NCBI RefSeq assembly: GCF_035594125.1
Contig: NC_087197.1
Span: 5,419,852-5,483,851 of the forward strand
Source: Scylla paramamosain
Lineage: Eukaryota; Arthropoda; Malacostraca; Decapoda; Portunidae
Length of the DNA: 64,000 nt
Reading direction: 5' to 3'
The notes under the pieces were generated by a model that made no database searches, was not told where the DNA came from, and was given only the letters and a program-made list of their open reading frames with translations. How positions within the stretch are numbered: the stretch's first letter is position 1; the number at the start of each line of letters is the position of its first letter. Made by a program: the position numbers and the translations under genes. Below, in pieces: positions 12,024-24,061 of this stretch.

Positions 12024-12437
12024 ATTACAGGAAGAACTGCTCTCCACTGCGCAGCATTGTGTGGCCAGCTGCTATGTGTGTCCGCGCTCCTTCCCAAGGT
12101 TCCGCCCAACTTCACCAACTGGAGTGGTATCACACCGGTGCACTGTGCCAGCTTACACGGCCACAGGGTGGTGGTGGAGATGCTGGAATATGCGGGCTGG
12201 CACCTCAATGTCAAGGATAAAAATGGCCATACCCCACTCCACTGGGCAGTGAAAGGCGATAGTGTGGAGGTGACCAAATATTTAGTGGGTAGGGGCCTTG
12301 ATCCGCTACAAAAAGACATTGCAGGAAACACGGCGATGGATATAGCTATGATATTTGGATGCTACTCAGTTGAGGCATATCTAAAGAAGAAGCGTGTTAT
12401 GGTTGCAAACGATGACTCGAAACGTCTTTTTCATGTG
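12023..12437 (+). CDS. Ankyrin-repeat gene, exon A
   Basis: The frame encodes four successive ankyrin-type repeats of about 33 residues: GRTALHCAALCGQ, SGITPVHCASLHGHRVVVEML, NGHTPLHWAVKGDSVEVTKYL and AGNTAMDIAMIFG. It ends at a good donor (CATGTG|GTAAGG, 12438). The acceptor is AG at 12021-12022, or alternatively 12029-12030; the first gives an exon beginning in phase 1 or 2, the end is phase 0. Ankyrin repeats are protein-binding scaffolds; the full protein and its role cannot be told from this exon. It lies on the same strand as, and is phase-compatible with, the exons at 17.5, 27.8 and 37.5 kb. Without splicing the frame closes about 12 codons after the donor. Confidence 0.8.
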
Positions 12438-12585
12438 GTAAGGAGACGACATGTTTGTTTTTCATGTGATAAGTAGACCACATGTTTGTAACTGTTCCCA
12501 AAACTTTTCTTCCTCTTTCTACCAATTTTCTTGATTTTCCTTTTGTTTTTCTCGTAATTAATTATCATTGAATTATTCTTTTCTT

Positions 12586-12625
12586 CTGCTTCTTCTTCTT
12601 CTTCTTCTTCTTTTTCTTCTTCTTC

Positions 12626-12666
<41 letters not shown>

Positions 12667-12685
12667 CATTATTATTATTATTATT
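12586..12685. repeat. (CTT)n/(ATT)n microsatellite
   Basis: CTT array passing into an ATT array, next to the 3' end of the LINE-B copy on the minus strand. Confidence 0.95.
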
Positions 12686-12689
12686 CATG

Positions 12690-13494
12690 CAGGGACGTGA
12701 CAGTCCCTATATGAAACACAACCAACTATTTTCGTCGAACATCCCCCTCCATTAATTTTTCTAAGGTTCATTTTAAAACTCTCAAATAACTCCGTGTTAA
12801 GATTCTCATTATTAAGTCCATTCTATTCATTAAACATTGTTTTAAAGCCAATCCTCCTGCTTTTTTCTTAATTTAACTAGAAGCTTGAAACGATAATTTC
12901 TTGTTTTATCAAGATTGCTGACAATGAGGACTTTATTTATGTTACTCTTGTTATATGCCTGATATGTCTGTTACTCTTGTTATATCCCTGATACCACTTT
13001 AAGACCTCTGCCAGGTCCCATCTTAACTTACATCTCTCAAAGTAAGGATTGTAAATAAATGTTTCAATTTCCTTTCGTAAGGAATGCTTCTCGTCCCTTA
13101 TTTTGTTTATTTTTTTTTTTTTATCTCATTTATTTATTTATTTATTTTTTGCAATTTTCATTTGAACTGATCCTAGCAGACCTGTATCATTCCTGTACCA
13201 GAACTATGCAACATAATTTAGATTAAGTGTGGCTAGTGCCAAATATACTTTAATATTACTGAAGGATTTCAACTTGTAACGGTCCTAAAGGTAATCCGTT
13301 ATAGACGACCTGCTATATTTCTGGCCTCTATAACTTTAAACTATTTTTTTTTCGTACTCCTCTCGCTCTTTATTATGTGTCTATTTTGTAGATTTCCTCT
13401 TCGTATGTATTTTGCATTTTCTAGTATTAAGCTGCATTTGCCATCTATCTATCCATTCGTTCATCCTGTCTAAGTCTGTCTGCAGGGCAACTTT
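12690..13494 (-). mobile_element. LINE family B (CR1/L2-like), 3' part, interrupted by LINE A
   Basis: The minus strand encodes diverged but recognisable family-B segments: LQTDLDRMNEWIDRWQMQ (about 13490-13430), then KVYLALATLNLNY...FWYRNDTGLLGSVQ (about 13250-13160), then the 3' end with the GGGACTG(C/T)CACGT block. Several stops are present. The 5' continuation is displaced to 15366-15660 by a nested LINE A. Comparison with the better copy at 30.3-33.2 kb makes the assignment clear. Confidence 0.75.
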
Positions 13495-15365
13495 AGGTGC
13501 AAGAGCCTTTGGCCAAGGAGAAAAAGGGGAAAAAAAAAAAAATTCCACTAAGGTGCCAGTCCCAAAAGAGATGTCAAGAGAATCATCGAAAACTGAAGGA
13601 TAAGTGTCTTGAAACTCTCTTAAAATTTAAGAGTTCAAGTCATAAAAAGTTGGAAATACAGAAGCAGACAGGGAGTTCCAGAGTTTACCAGATAAAGGAA
13701 TTAATGATTGAGAATACTGGTTAACTCTTGCATTAGAGAGGTGGACAGAATAGAAGTAAGAGAAAGTGCAGCGAGGCCGTGGAAGGCGAAGAGGCGAAGA
13801 GCATGAAAATAGCGGTAAAAGATAGCAAGAGATGCAACATTGTGGCGATGAGAAAGAGGCTGAAGACAGTCAATTAGAGGAGAGGAGTTGATAAAATGAA
13901 AAGCTTTTGATTCCACCCTGTATAAAATAACGGTATGAGTGCAGCCTCCCATACATGTGAAGCATACTCCATACATGGATGGATAAGGCCGCTGTACAGT
14001 TAGCAAATGGGAAGGTGAGAAAAACTGGCGGAGACAGCTCAGAACGTCTAGTTTCATAGAAGCTGTTTTAGTTAGAGATGAGATGTGAAGTTTCCAGTTT
14101 AGACTATAAGTAAAGGACAGACCGAGGAGAAAATTGAATGTAATTGAAGAAGAGGGGGATAGTTGTCTGGAAGGCTGCGTTTTTGAATAACTGAGTTTTT
14201 GAGGCATTGAGCAATACTAAGAGATCAGAAGTCAGGCATTCTGTGGCTTCCCAGCGTTAAGTGTTTACTTCCTGAAGGGTTCGACGTTTATGAAAAGACG
14301 TGGAAAATTGCAGGGTGGTATCATCAGCGTAGGAGTGGATAGGTCAAGAAGTTTGGTTTAGAAGGTCATTCCTTCTGGGTGACAAGACAGATCACTGAGG
14401 AACACCACTGTCTATCACAGCAACAACAGAACAGTCAGAAAGGAAACTTGAGATGAAGTTACAAAGAAAAGGATAGAAACAGTAGGAGGGTTGTTTCACC
14501 CAAATTTCTAAGAGAATGACCAAGATTCAATAAGGAAAGCCAGAAGATCATCGGTAGATAGGACTTGACGGAACTCATACTGGCAATTAGATAAAGGGTT
14601 ATGAACTGATCGATGTTTAAGAATCTTCCTGTTGAGGAAAGATTCACATACACAGTTTTGGAGAACAATAGGAGGGATCCCATCAGGTCCATAAGCCTTC
14701 CGAAGGTTTAGGCCAGCGAGGGCATGGAAAAATCACTGAAAAGGATTTTAATAGGTAGAATGAAGTAACCAGAGGGTGGAGGAGAGGATCATCCAAGGTA
14801 GAGTTTTTTTTTTAGCAAAGAGTTCAGCTTTAGAAATAGGTGAGATGGCAGTGGTGCCATCAAGTTGAAATAAAGGAGGGAAAGAAGAAGAAGCAAAGTT
14901 ATTGGAAATGTTTTTTGGCTAGGTACCAGAAGTCACGAGGGAAGTTAGATCTTTAAAGATTTTGACACTTTTTACTAATGAAGTTTTTGGCTAGTTGGAG
15001 AACAGACTTGTCATGATTCCGGATAGAAATATGAAGCGCATGACATTCAGATGATGGAAGGGTCAAGTACCCTTTGTGGGCCACCTGTCTATCATCTATA
15101 GCACGAGAATAGGCTGTATTAAAACAAAGTTTGGAAGGTTTAGATCGAGAGAAAAATGAGAAATGTACACCTCCATGCCAGACACTATCACCTTTGTTAT
15201 GTGCTCAGCACTCAGAGACGGGTCTCTGACACGGAAGCAGTAGTCATTCCAAGGAAAATCAGCATAATACTTCTTCAGGTCCCTCCAATTAGCAGAGGCA
15301 AAACACCAGAGGAACATCTGCTTAGGGAAATTCTGAGGAGGGATTGGAGCGATAGGACAAGATAC
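13495..15365 (-). mobile_element. LINE family A inserted into LINE family B
   Basis: The 3' UTR starts near 13495 (GGCCAAGGAGAAAAAGGGG on plus). The RT tail, RT core and the end of the endonuclease ([44 protein letters not shown]) run to 15365, where the copy is 5'-truncated. The RT GVPQG/YADD region is degenerate, and several stops and frameshifts are present. Family-B sequence continues on both sides, so this copy inserted into an existing B element. Confidence 0.85.
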
Positions 15366-15660
15366 AGTTCGCAAATTGATTATGTAGTATCACTAATGCA
15401 TATTAAAGATGATAGTGATCCAAAAACTAATTGTAAAAACTTGTAAAGTATGTGACCGGGGAATCGGTACGGTGATAATCCAGATCTTATCCAGCCTAAA
15501 ACATTCCCATCCGTCCCGTGCACACTAACCTTGTTCATGAACTTTTAATGGGGTACCTTGTCAAATGCATAATAAAGTCTTGGTATATCATTACATAACT
15601 ATCCGCATTACCTGCTGTCTTGTAGACGTTAATACAGGTAAGTTGCTGAGGAATGACGCA
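15366..15660 (-). mobile_element. LINE family B, RT motif A segment, 5' side of the LINE A insertion
   Basis: The minus strand reads a motif-A-like YYAFDKVPH and NVLGWIRSG (about 15590-15490), corresponding to LDFSKAFDKVPH and KVLGWIGSW in the 30.3-kb copy. It then approaches a degenerate FADD region next to the insertion point. About 300 bp are left. Confidence 0.65.
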
Positions 15661-16269
15661 AAATGCGCGAATTATATGCCATAACTCACTTTATATACGG
15701 GACAGCCAGTTTTGGCTGACGCCATCATATTCAGCAGTGTCTGTAAAATCAAGATGTACCGTAAAAACTTGACAAAAAAAAATATTACTAGTTAAATTGT
15801 GAAGATGTGAAAAAAAAAATGTTTATAACGTTTTCAAAAGTTATTTTCTACAGCTATTTTCAACAGTTAATCATTGAATGCTGAAATATATTACTATATT
15901 AAATAGGAAAAACTCTCATGGACACGTTAGTGTGATCAGAATGCAAATAAACTTTCACATATTGAAAACACAGAGTCATTTATAGCAACACGTTACTCGC
16001 CTCAGGCATCAGGGGGGGCCCGACACTTGTGATGCTTGGCGGTGGATTAATTGATTTAGCTTACAGCGCCGCAACATCGCGGTCATATGGCGCCACTACA
16101 AAACTTTAAAAAAACAAACAAACTTTGCAGTTTAAAATATTGATATTAAAAACAAAATTATAGGTACGTTAAAATGTTAAGACCACTAAAAAAATAAACA
16201 AAAAAGGACATGGGAAAAACCATTGGTACATTAATGTTTTAACTATTTAGTTTAAAGTGAGGGCGTACT
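15661..16269. other. Intronic sequence, nothing recognised
   Basis: AT-rich. A 23-bp stretch around 15748-15771 (AAGATGTACCGTAAAAACTT) is repeated at about 17122-17145 with one change. No coding signature was seen. Confidence 0.5.
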
Positions 16270-16480
16270 AACCACACTGACCCAGACCATTGTGTCTGAT
16301 GTTGTTCATTTCATACCCAAGGCACTACTAATCCCACTGATCCAGATGTCTGGCGCTGTATGTTCTGTGTCAAGGACACTGACCCCAATGACTCATACTT
16401 TTGACCTTGTTCGTTACGTGCCCAAGACACTTACCCTGCTGACCCAGCCCCAAGACCTGGCGTTTTTTGTTATATGTCCT
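16270..16480. repeat. Degenerate minisatellite, about 55-bp unit, four copies
   Basis: The pattern CACTGACCCAGA...GTTCATTTCATACCCAAGGCACT recurs about four times with strong divergence (CACTGATCCAGATGTC, CAATGACTCATACTTTTG, CTGACCCAGCCCCAAG). The frame stays open on plus but no known domain is seen, so a repeat is the better explanation. Confidence 0.6.
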
Positions 16481-16566
16481 CCTCACTTGCCGCCATGATC
16501 TCCTACTACAAAAATAAAGCTCTGTCCAATACGATATTACTGATAAAACATTATGTATATATACTC

Positions 16567-16568
<2 letters not shown>

Positions 16569-16650
<82 letters not shown>
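16569..16650. repeat. (TA)n microsatellite
   Basis: Perfect TA dinucleotide array of about 80 bp. Confidence 0.97.
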
Positions 16651-16652
<2 letters not shown>

Positions 16653-17051
16653 AGAAGGCTGTAAACCATACAACTCGGCTAGAGGCTATAATACGCCGTT
16701 GGACAGGGAGATTCAATACGAGGGCGATAGTTCAGCAGGGTTTTATACTTTCATCATATATGTGTTGTCGCTCGTTATAATTGCTTCTTTCTAGATGTGG
16801 TTGACGATTCTTGCCTAGTGGGTGGAGTTGGTTGTAGCCGTTGTATTATTTCCTTGTCTATGAGTGGATAAAACAGACTGGCGTTCTCATTAGTGTAACA
16901 TGGCGTTACAACCGGTTGTGAAGAAGGTGCAAGAGACACAAGTGACTCTGTACACCCATATTTGAGCCATGCACTGAGTCCATGTATGAGGTGCTTAAGG
17001 GAAATTAGTTCAGTTGCGACAGCTGTGAGAAGGGGCCAGAAATTGTTGTTG

Positions 17052-17279
<228 letters not shown>

Positions 17280-17509
17280 GCCACCATCTGATTTATTTCC
17301 GTTATAATTCTAATCTTTTCAAATACAATCATATGAGTGAAATTTGTAACCACGGACATAGGAATAAAGAAGGGAATGATTATACATATACATCCTCATG
17401 CATTACTAAATTACACAATGTTAGATAAGTTGCAAAGTATCAAGACTAATTATTTTGAAATCTGTGATATCATCATTACAGTTGTTCTGCATTTTTGTTT
17501 TCTTCACAG

Positions 17510-17815
17510 AAAATCCAGCAAAACCATCAAAAACAAGACCACCTTCATACTGTGTCATGGATGATGGAAGGCAATATGGCTATAATGAACAACATCCCTT
17601 ATAAGCATGAAGGCCACTCGATGGACGAAGCTGGCCTGACGCCCCTCCACGTGGCAGCAAAGCGTGGGGTGCTCCCCGAGGTGGTGGAGAAGGGTCTGCA
17701 ATGTGGTATGAATCCTCATGTGGTTACCCCCGAGAACATGACTCCAGCCGACCTGGCACGAGACAGCGGCCAGAAACAGGTGCTGGAAACGTTACAGCAG
17801 CACCAGTGTGAGCAG
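17510..17815 (+). CDS. Ankyrin-repeat gene, exon B
   Basis: Begins after a strong acceptor (TTTTGTTTTCTTCACAG, AG at 17508-17509) and ends at donor GTGTGT (17816). The exon is 306 bp, exactly 102 codons, phase 0 at both ends. It encodes a linker, then AGLTPLHVAAKRGVLPEVVE and a second degenerate repeat ENMTPADLARDSGQKQVLETL, both ankyrin-like. Without splicing the frame runs another 20 codons to a stop at 17875, which looks intronic. The phase-0 start accepts the phase-0 end of exon A, about 5 kb upstream. The function of the protein is unknown. Confidence 0.75.
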
Positions 17816-17879
17816 GTGTGTTTTTACGCTAAAGAAACTAGAGTTTTCTCACCATTATCACCCTTCGCCTCGTAGGGAG

Positions 17880-19120
17880 GATAACCCCCTTGTCAGCAAC
17901 AGCTATCCACCAATCTTCTCCACACGTCTCTGTCCTTATAGATCGCATTCCCTTGGATTTGTGTTAGGCCTGTATGTGCTCACTCAAGTGCTTCTTCTAC
18001 ACTGTTCGTCCATCTAGTCCTGCACTTTCATACTGGTCTTCTTCCGTCAGACACCCACTCTGACATTTGCTTTTGGTACGTCTGATTTAGCACCCTCTTG
18101 ACATGTTCGAACTACCTCATCGTTCATTCTTCTATTAAATGTAACACTGACATAACTCTAACATCCTGTCCTCTCATTTCTTAACCTGTCGTGTCTTGTC
18201 ACTCCATTCATCGGTTTGAGTACTTTAATTTCGACTGCTTGGATGCAATTGTCCAAATTATTGTTCAGGGTGTTATTATTATTTTGAAGTTTTACTTATC
18301 CCAAATTCCTGTTGGCTGTTTCGCAAAACTTCCTTCCCAAATATTGAAAATGTTCGACCTCTGCTAACTGTTGACTTATATCAGCTCGTCCCCTCTTCCT
18401 AACCTCTACCAACCCTCATCACCTTTTTTTTGGGGGGAGGTGATATTCATCTGCAACTGTTCAATACATCGTTTCATCCTTCCATTTCATATTGTAGATC
18501 TTTTCAACTGTCGGCAACTATTGGCAATATCATCAGCATATGCATGCTCCTTCCTAACTTCCTTGATTATGCAGTAGAGGATATAACAATCCACTTTGTC
18601 TTACTCTTATATATGTATAGTGTTGTTTGTTCTTTTTAGATTTTGTGGTACCTCATATTCTCATACCCAATGGCTTGCCATAGTTGATTCCTCGGAACCC
18701 TATCAAACGCTTTTTTTGTACGACAATAAAACCAATACATTTTAGTTTGTTCCAATACTCTTCAATTAGCATTTTAGTGTAAATATATGGTGAGATGTTC
18801 CTCAGCCTTCTCTAAAGCCACTTTACGATTCTTTAATTTTGGATTCAGCTATACTTCTCTATCGTGTTTTCAGGGTTCTTTCATAGATCTTTCCAATATG
18901 TGACAGCGGAAACATGCCTCATTAATTTCCATCGTCTGTACTGTCACATTTCCTGTGTATAGGGCAGATCATCGCTCTGGCCCAATCGTCTGGGACTTGT
19001 TTACTTAAATTCAGCATCTGGTTTAGCCCAGTGCTTCTTATTTTCTTGATGATTTCTACAGTAATCTCGTCATCTCCTGGTGTTTTACCATTCTTCATCT
19101 TACCCTTGTTTAAACTCTTC
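17880..19120 (-). mobile_element. Decayed RTE-like LINE, RT domain
   Basis: The minus strand shows RTE-clade RT signatures in order but in broken frames: KMKNGKTPGDDEITVEII (about 19105-19050), DDWARAMICPIHRKCDS (about 18995-18945), a KKAFDRVPRNQLWQAIGYENM motif A (about 18710-18650) and an ADDIANS-type motif C (about 18545-18520). Stops are frequent and the endonuclease is gone. It lies in antisense in the intron between ankyrin exons B and C. Confidence 0.75.
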
Positions 19121-19174
19121 TGTTATCATCCACTAACTTTCTCATATGTCTTCCATTTCATAATCACTCACTGT

Positions 19175-20686
19175 TCTTTGAAACTGTGCCTCCGTGCTTG
19201 CACCTTGCCAAACCAAACTCTTTCAAATTTATGAACATCTACCTTTCCTTCTTTTTTGCCTACATTCACCCTCTTCCTAAAAATGGGTGACCGTACTAAT
19301 CCCTCATACTACTGTCCTATTGCTTTAATTTCCTGCCTATCTAAGGTTTTCGAATATATCCTCAACAATAAGATTCTTATACATCTATCACTTCACAGCC
19401 TTCTATCTGATCGCCAGCATGGGTTCCGTCAAGGCCACTCTACTGGTGATCTTCTGGCTTTCCCTACTGAGTCATGGTCATCTTTTGGAGATTTAGATGA
19501 AACTTTTGCTGTTGCCTTAGACATATCAAACGTTCTGATAGAGTCTGGCACAAAGCTTTGATTTCCAAATAACTCTCCTATGGCTTCTATCCTTCTCTCT
19601 GTAACTTCACCTCAGCTTTCCTTTCTTACCTTTCTGTTACTGCTATGGTAGACGGTCATTGGTCTTCTACGTCTATTAACAGTATTGGTCCCTAGGGATC
19701 GCTTCTGTCACCCACCTTCTTCCTGTTATTCATGAATGATCCTCTAAACCAAAATTCTTGTCCTATCCCATATAATCTACACTGATGGTACCATCTTTCC
19801 ATGTCTTTTCAAAGACATACAACCCCTCAAAAAGTAAATAATTCACACAGGGAAGTCACAGAACGCTGACTTCTAATCTCTATAAAATTTCTGATTGGGA
19901 CAGAGTAAACTTAGTATTGTTCTGTGCCTCAAAAACTAAATTCCTCAATCTATCAACTCGACACAACCTCCAGAAAATTATCCCCTCTTCTTCAGTGGCA
20001 CTCAACTGTCCCCCTCTTCTATACTGAACATCCTCGGTCTGTCCTCTTCTTATAATCTAAACTGGAAACTTAACATCTTATCTCGAACTAAAATAAGATC
20101 TATGAAGTTAAGTTTTCTGAGTCGTCTCCGCCTGACTCTGTTTTGCTCAGCTGCTGACTCTGTACAGGGGCCTTATCCGTCCATGTATGGAGTATGCTTC
20201 ACATGTATGGTTCGGGGGATGGGACGGGTTCCACTCATATCGCTCTTTTAGACAGGGTGGAATCAAAACCTTTCCGTCTTATCAACTCCTCTCCTCTAAC
20301 TGACTGTCTACGGGCTATTTCTCATCGCCGCAGTGTTGCATCTCTTGCTATCTTCTATCGCAATCCTCATGCCAACTGCTTTTCCTTCTATCGCAATCCT
20401 CATGCCAACTGCTCTTCTGATCTTCCTAACTGCACGCCTCCTCTCATTCCGTGGCCACGCTGCACAAGACATCTTTCTTTTTCTCACCCCTATTCTATCC
20501 ACCTCTCTAATGCAAGAGTTAACCAGTATTCTCAGTCATTCATTCCTTTCGCTAGTAAACTCTAGAACTCCCTGCCTGCTTCTGTATTTCCTCCATTCTT
20601 TAACAGGAACTCTTTCGAGAGGGAGGTTTCAAGACACTTATCCTGTAATTTTTTACTTCTACTTTGGACTCTCTTCGGGGAACTCA

Positions 20687-20687
<1 letters not shown>
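19175..20687 (+). mobile_element. LINE family A, 5'-truncated degraded copy
   Basis: RT begins near SVLAPC-type sequence and continues with KMGDRTNPSYYCPIALISCLSKVFEY, LDISNV, a degraded GVPQG/YADD region and the C-terminal tail (DRVESKPFRLINSSPLTDCL). A 36-bp tandem duplication (CTTCTATCGCAATCCTCATG unit) lies at about 20345-20415. The 3' UTR is cut off by a (TA)n array. Confidence 0.85.

Positions 20688-20757
<70 letters not shown>
20688..20757. repeat. (TA)n microsatellite
   Basis: Perfect TA array of about 70 bp directly at the truncated LINE A 3' end. Confidence 0.97.
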
Positions 20758-20760
<3 letters not shown>

Positions 20761-20894
20761 TATGAGAAGCAGTCCTCCCCCCATTCTCTCTCTCTCTCTC
20801 TCTCTCTTACAGAACTTCATCAAATTTGAACCAGATGAAATTCTGAGAAAAAAAAGATATCTTATAATATTCAGCGCAGAAGAGTGCCATTGAA

Positions 20895-21955
20895 AAAAAA
20901 AAAAAAATACTTGCCTGGTGGATTGGGTCAAGTGGACAGAAGAAAGCATTGTTTTGAAGCATTAAATGATGCAAGGGTTAGACTCGTGCAGTCAGAAAGG
21001 TCAGGCATTAGGTATTTTGTGGCTTCTCTAACTAAACTGTCTAATTCCTTTTGAGTGTGACATCAGGTAAATAACGTTGAGAAATGTTGGATAGAGACAT
21101 CAGCATAAAATTGAATAAGGCAAAATATTTTACTGATTATTTACGAATAACCTAACGAAAGTAGGTGAGAGGACAAAGCCCTACGGAACACCACTACCTA
21201 TAGATCTGTGAGAACAATGGCTGTCTACAATTGCAGTGATAGGAACCCCAGTAAGGAAACTAGAAATAAATGGGCAGATAAATAGATAGAAAACGTATGA
21301 TTGAAGATCAGAATTTAAAGATTTATAACAACTTTATTAAAAAGATTCTCTAATGGCTAAAACAACCCTAAATAATTCACTAGAATTATTAACAGAGGAT
21401 GGCAAAGATTTAGTAAAGAAAGCTAGAAATACGCAAATGCATTTTTTTTTTAGAACATATAGAATCTGTACTGATGATGAGAAAGAACAATTTGAACAGA
21501 TAATGAACATATAGATACTGCAGAATATTCCTATTAATAATTAATGCAGATGTTTTAAAAATAAAAGAGATCAAGCTGCAAGTCTTTGATTGATAGAATT
21601 GACAAGACTGACAAAGCATCGTGCAAGCATTGAATCACAGTTGTGAAGAACGAGAGGAGGGATTCCCTCAGGGTCATAAATTTTCTGAGAACCTAGGCCA
21701 GAGAGATGGCTTAAAATACATTGTTCTAAAAAATTCAGCAACGGGCAAAGGAACAAGCCTAGAATCATGTAATGACATCTGTGGAAAGATTTTTATTATA
21801 GAGCAACAGGAAATGGCAATGGTGCCATCTTCATAACATGGAGGAGGAAGAACTGAACTATGCTATGTGCCATAAATCAAGAGAAGAATAGGATCTAGTA
21901 GGAATTTAGTTTTTCGTACTGGTGACCTGACTAGGCAGGGAAATGAGAGCAAATT
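20895..21955 (-). mobile_element. LINE family A, strongly diverged copy
   Basis: The minus strand keeps family-A landmarks: the post-RT region, a sequence equivalent to GPDGVPPIVLRNC (DPEGIPPLVLHNC, about 21700-21660) and the segment upstream of it. Divergence is greater than in the other copies and there are many stops. Confidence 0.65.
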
Positions 21956-21959
21956 GGAG

Positions 21960-22390
21960 AGATGAATACAAACCTTGAAAGACAGAGGAATAAAGATCAC
22001 TAGAACAAAGACGGAGTACCTGTGAATGTTAGGTGAGGGAGAGCAGGAAGAGGTTCATAAGGACAACGGGAGCACCTACCGAGTAAAAAGCGTGAAAAGT
22101 TTTAAATATTTAGAATCTAAGAGGGAACAAAGCGGAGAGCTGGAGACTGAAACTAGCCATAGAATATAGTGTGCGTAGCTAAATAAGAGGCAGTCAATGG
22201 GTATTCTGTGTTACAAGAAAATTAGTGTCAGGAGTAAGGCCAGGTTCTACAAAACTGTAGTAGTAAAAGCTGCGATGGTGTATAGAGCAGAGACAAGACT
22301 GATACTTTCCAAAAGGGTGGTTTTGGGTCTACAGAGATTTCTAAAGAGACAGGACTGACGCAAAGAAATGCACAATGTGTGCAGCGTTTA
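21960..22390 (+). mobile_element. RTE-like LINE, C-terminal fragment
   Basis: The plus strand reads KITRTKTEYL, then VKSFKYLESKREQSGELE, then ILCYKKISVRSKARFYKTVVVKAAMVYRAET. This is the order seen after the RT core in RTE/BovB-type elements (SKTEYL, FKYLGS, LCDRKMP...YGAE). Frames change and stops occur. Confidence 0.7.
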
Positions 22391-22518
22391 CAGCAAAGAT
22401 GTCGTGAAAGTAATTCCACCCCATTGAAATAGATAAAGTGCCCCTGAAAGAAGATGTGTTTAGTCAAAAGAACTTTGCTTTTAATAATGCAGTAGCTGAA
22501 TGCGTCACCATTCCTCAC

Positions 22519-22663
<145 letters not shown>

Positions 22664-22879
22664 CTGGTGTGTATGACGCGAAGCGCAATAAAGCACCAGG
22701 ACGTCACTTTCATTGGGGGCGGGGTAGGTATCTTATTCTTGTTCGTGTTATAATGAGTCCCTTCACTGCCTTGACAGCGGCCACAGCATATCTGTTGCTG
22801 GCAAAGCTGTGTGACGGAGACAACTAGGGTTCCACCCACCATCGAGTCAGGAAGCGGCGCGTAGTTTATTGGCCGAATT

Positions 22880-23720
22880 GGTGACCACAGTCAGTACTAA
22901 GAATGACGGAACATCTGTTTCTGCAAACAGAATGCAGGGCATGGATGAGATGGTATGCTGATGATGGCATGGGACAGCAGGCACGTAAGACCTCCAAGAC
23001 CACATACTCTGGGCATATATCACCAGCCATATAGAAACAATCAGCAGACATCCTGCTAGAGCGGTTCGTTCTACTGAGTCAGGATCACAATGTTGGTGAG
23101 GTGTACGAAATGTTCGTTGTATGTTGTGCCATAGGCTAGATTCGCATCTTCGGCGATCTTGGTCTGCGGGATGGCTCCAAGTGCCTTATTTGGTTGTATT
23201 AATTTCCGGATGATACCAGCCCCATGATGACACGTCTAAACCTGAAGCGGCCCAACGGAGTTATGAAGCACGTCGGGTCCTGGTCATCTGCGAGTTTTAT
23301 CTGAACATATCCCATATTACCGTCGAAGTTGGCCAATCATATAGCTGCGGATCCTATTGAAGCTATGTCATCATGACACGTAAAGTGACACGTTGGCCTT
23401 CTGATGTAACGCTTGAGAAGAGTGAGACACAGAGCCTCACACCTGATAATTTCTTCGGTTACTGGCACGTTCCTGTAACCCCAGATCGTCGGACAGTCCA
23501 CCTTCTCAATGATATCCTCGGCGAGTAAGACATCCAATTGTTGCTTGATATCAGACAGCATAAATAAGGGAAAAAGGCAGGGGTACTGTAACTGTAAATG
23601 AACGAGCATCAGTGAGATGGATCCGCATAGGATCCATCTCATTGCTGATAATGCTGATGGTGCATCATCATTGCTGATGATGCACTGAAGACTTTTCGGC
23701 ACGCTTTCATTATCGCGGTA
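22880..23720 (-). mobile_element. Ty3/gypsy pol remnant
   Basis: The minus strand encodes SDIKQQLDVLLAEDIIEKVD (about 23555-23490), matching the stretch before the first RT block of Ty3 polyproteins. Farther on is FDGNMGYVQIKLADDQ...CFITPLGRFRFRRVIMGL (about 23330-23220), matching the LDxxxGYxQI and TPFGRYxFxRLPFGL region. Frames are broken and no LTRs are seen. It is unrelated in detail to the intact element at 38-46.6 kb. Sequence from 23720 to 24060 may be its upstream part but is not clearly recognisable. Confidence 0.65.
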
Positions 23721-24061
23721 GCATTTTCTGCCCGCCGCGTTAGTGCTGGATCATATGCATGTGGCCAGCTTCACTGTCTGCTGAAATGGTTGGATCTTGA
23801 GGGAGAAATTTTCAGGCAGAATCCTGAGAGCGATGGAAACAAACCAGTTGAGTAAGACTCCTTGAAGTTCTTTCACAACTGATGCCGTTGGCTTCTCGTT
23901 TCTCATCTATTTCACGATATGAGGTAAACGTTCCCATACAAGTGAGTGGATATTGACCCGCAGCATAAAAACTGTAGGCTCCAAGGTCGAAAGAGAGTTC
24001 CTAAGGGACCTCACTGTGTCAAGTTCCATGACGTGCGTTTCGGTCCCGGTATTTGATGTCC

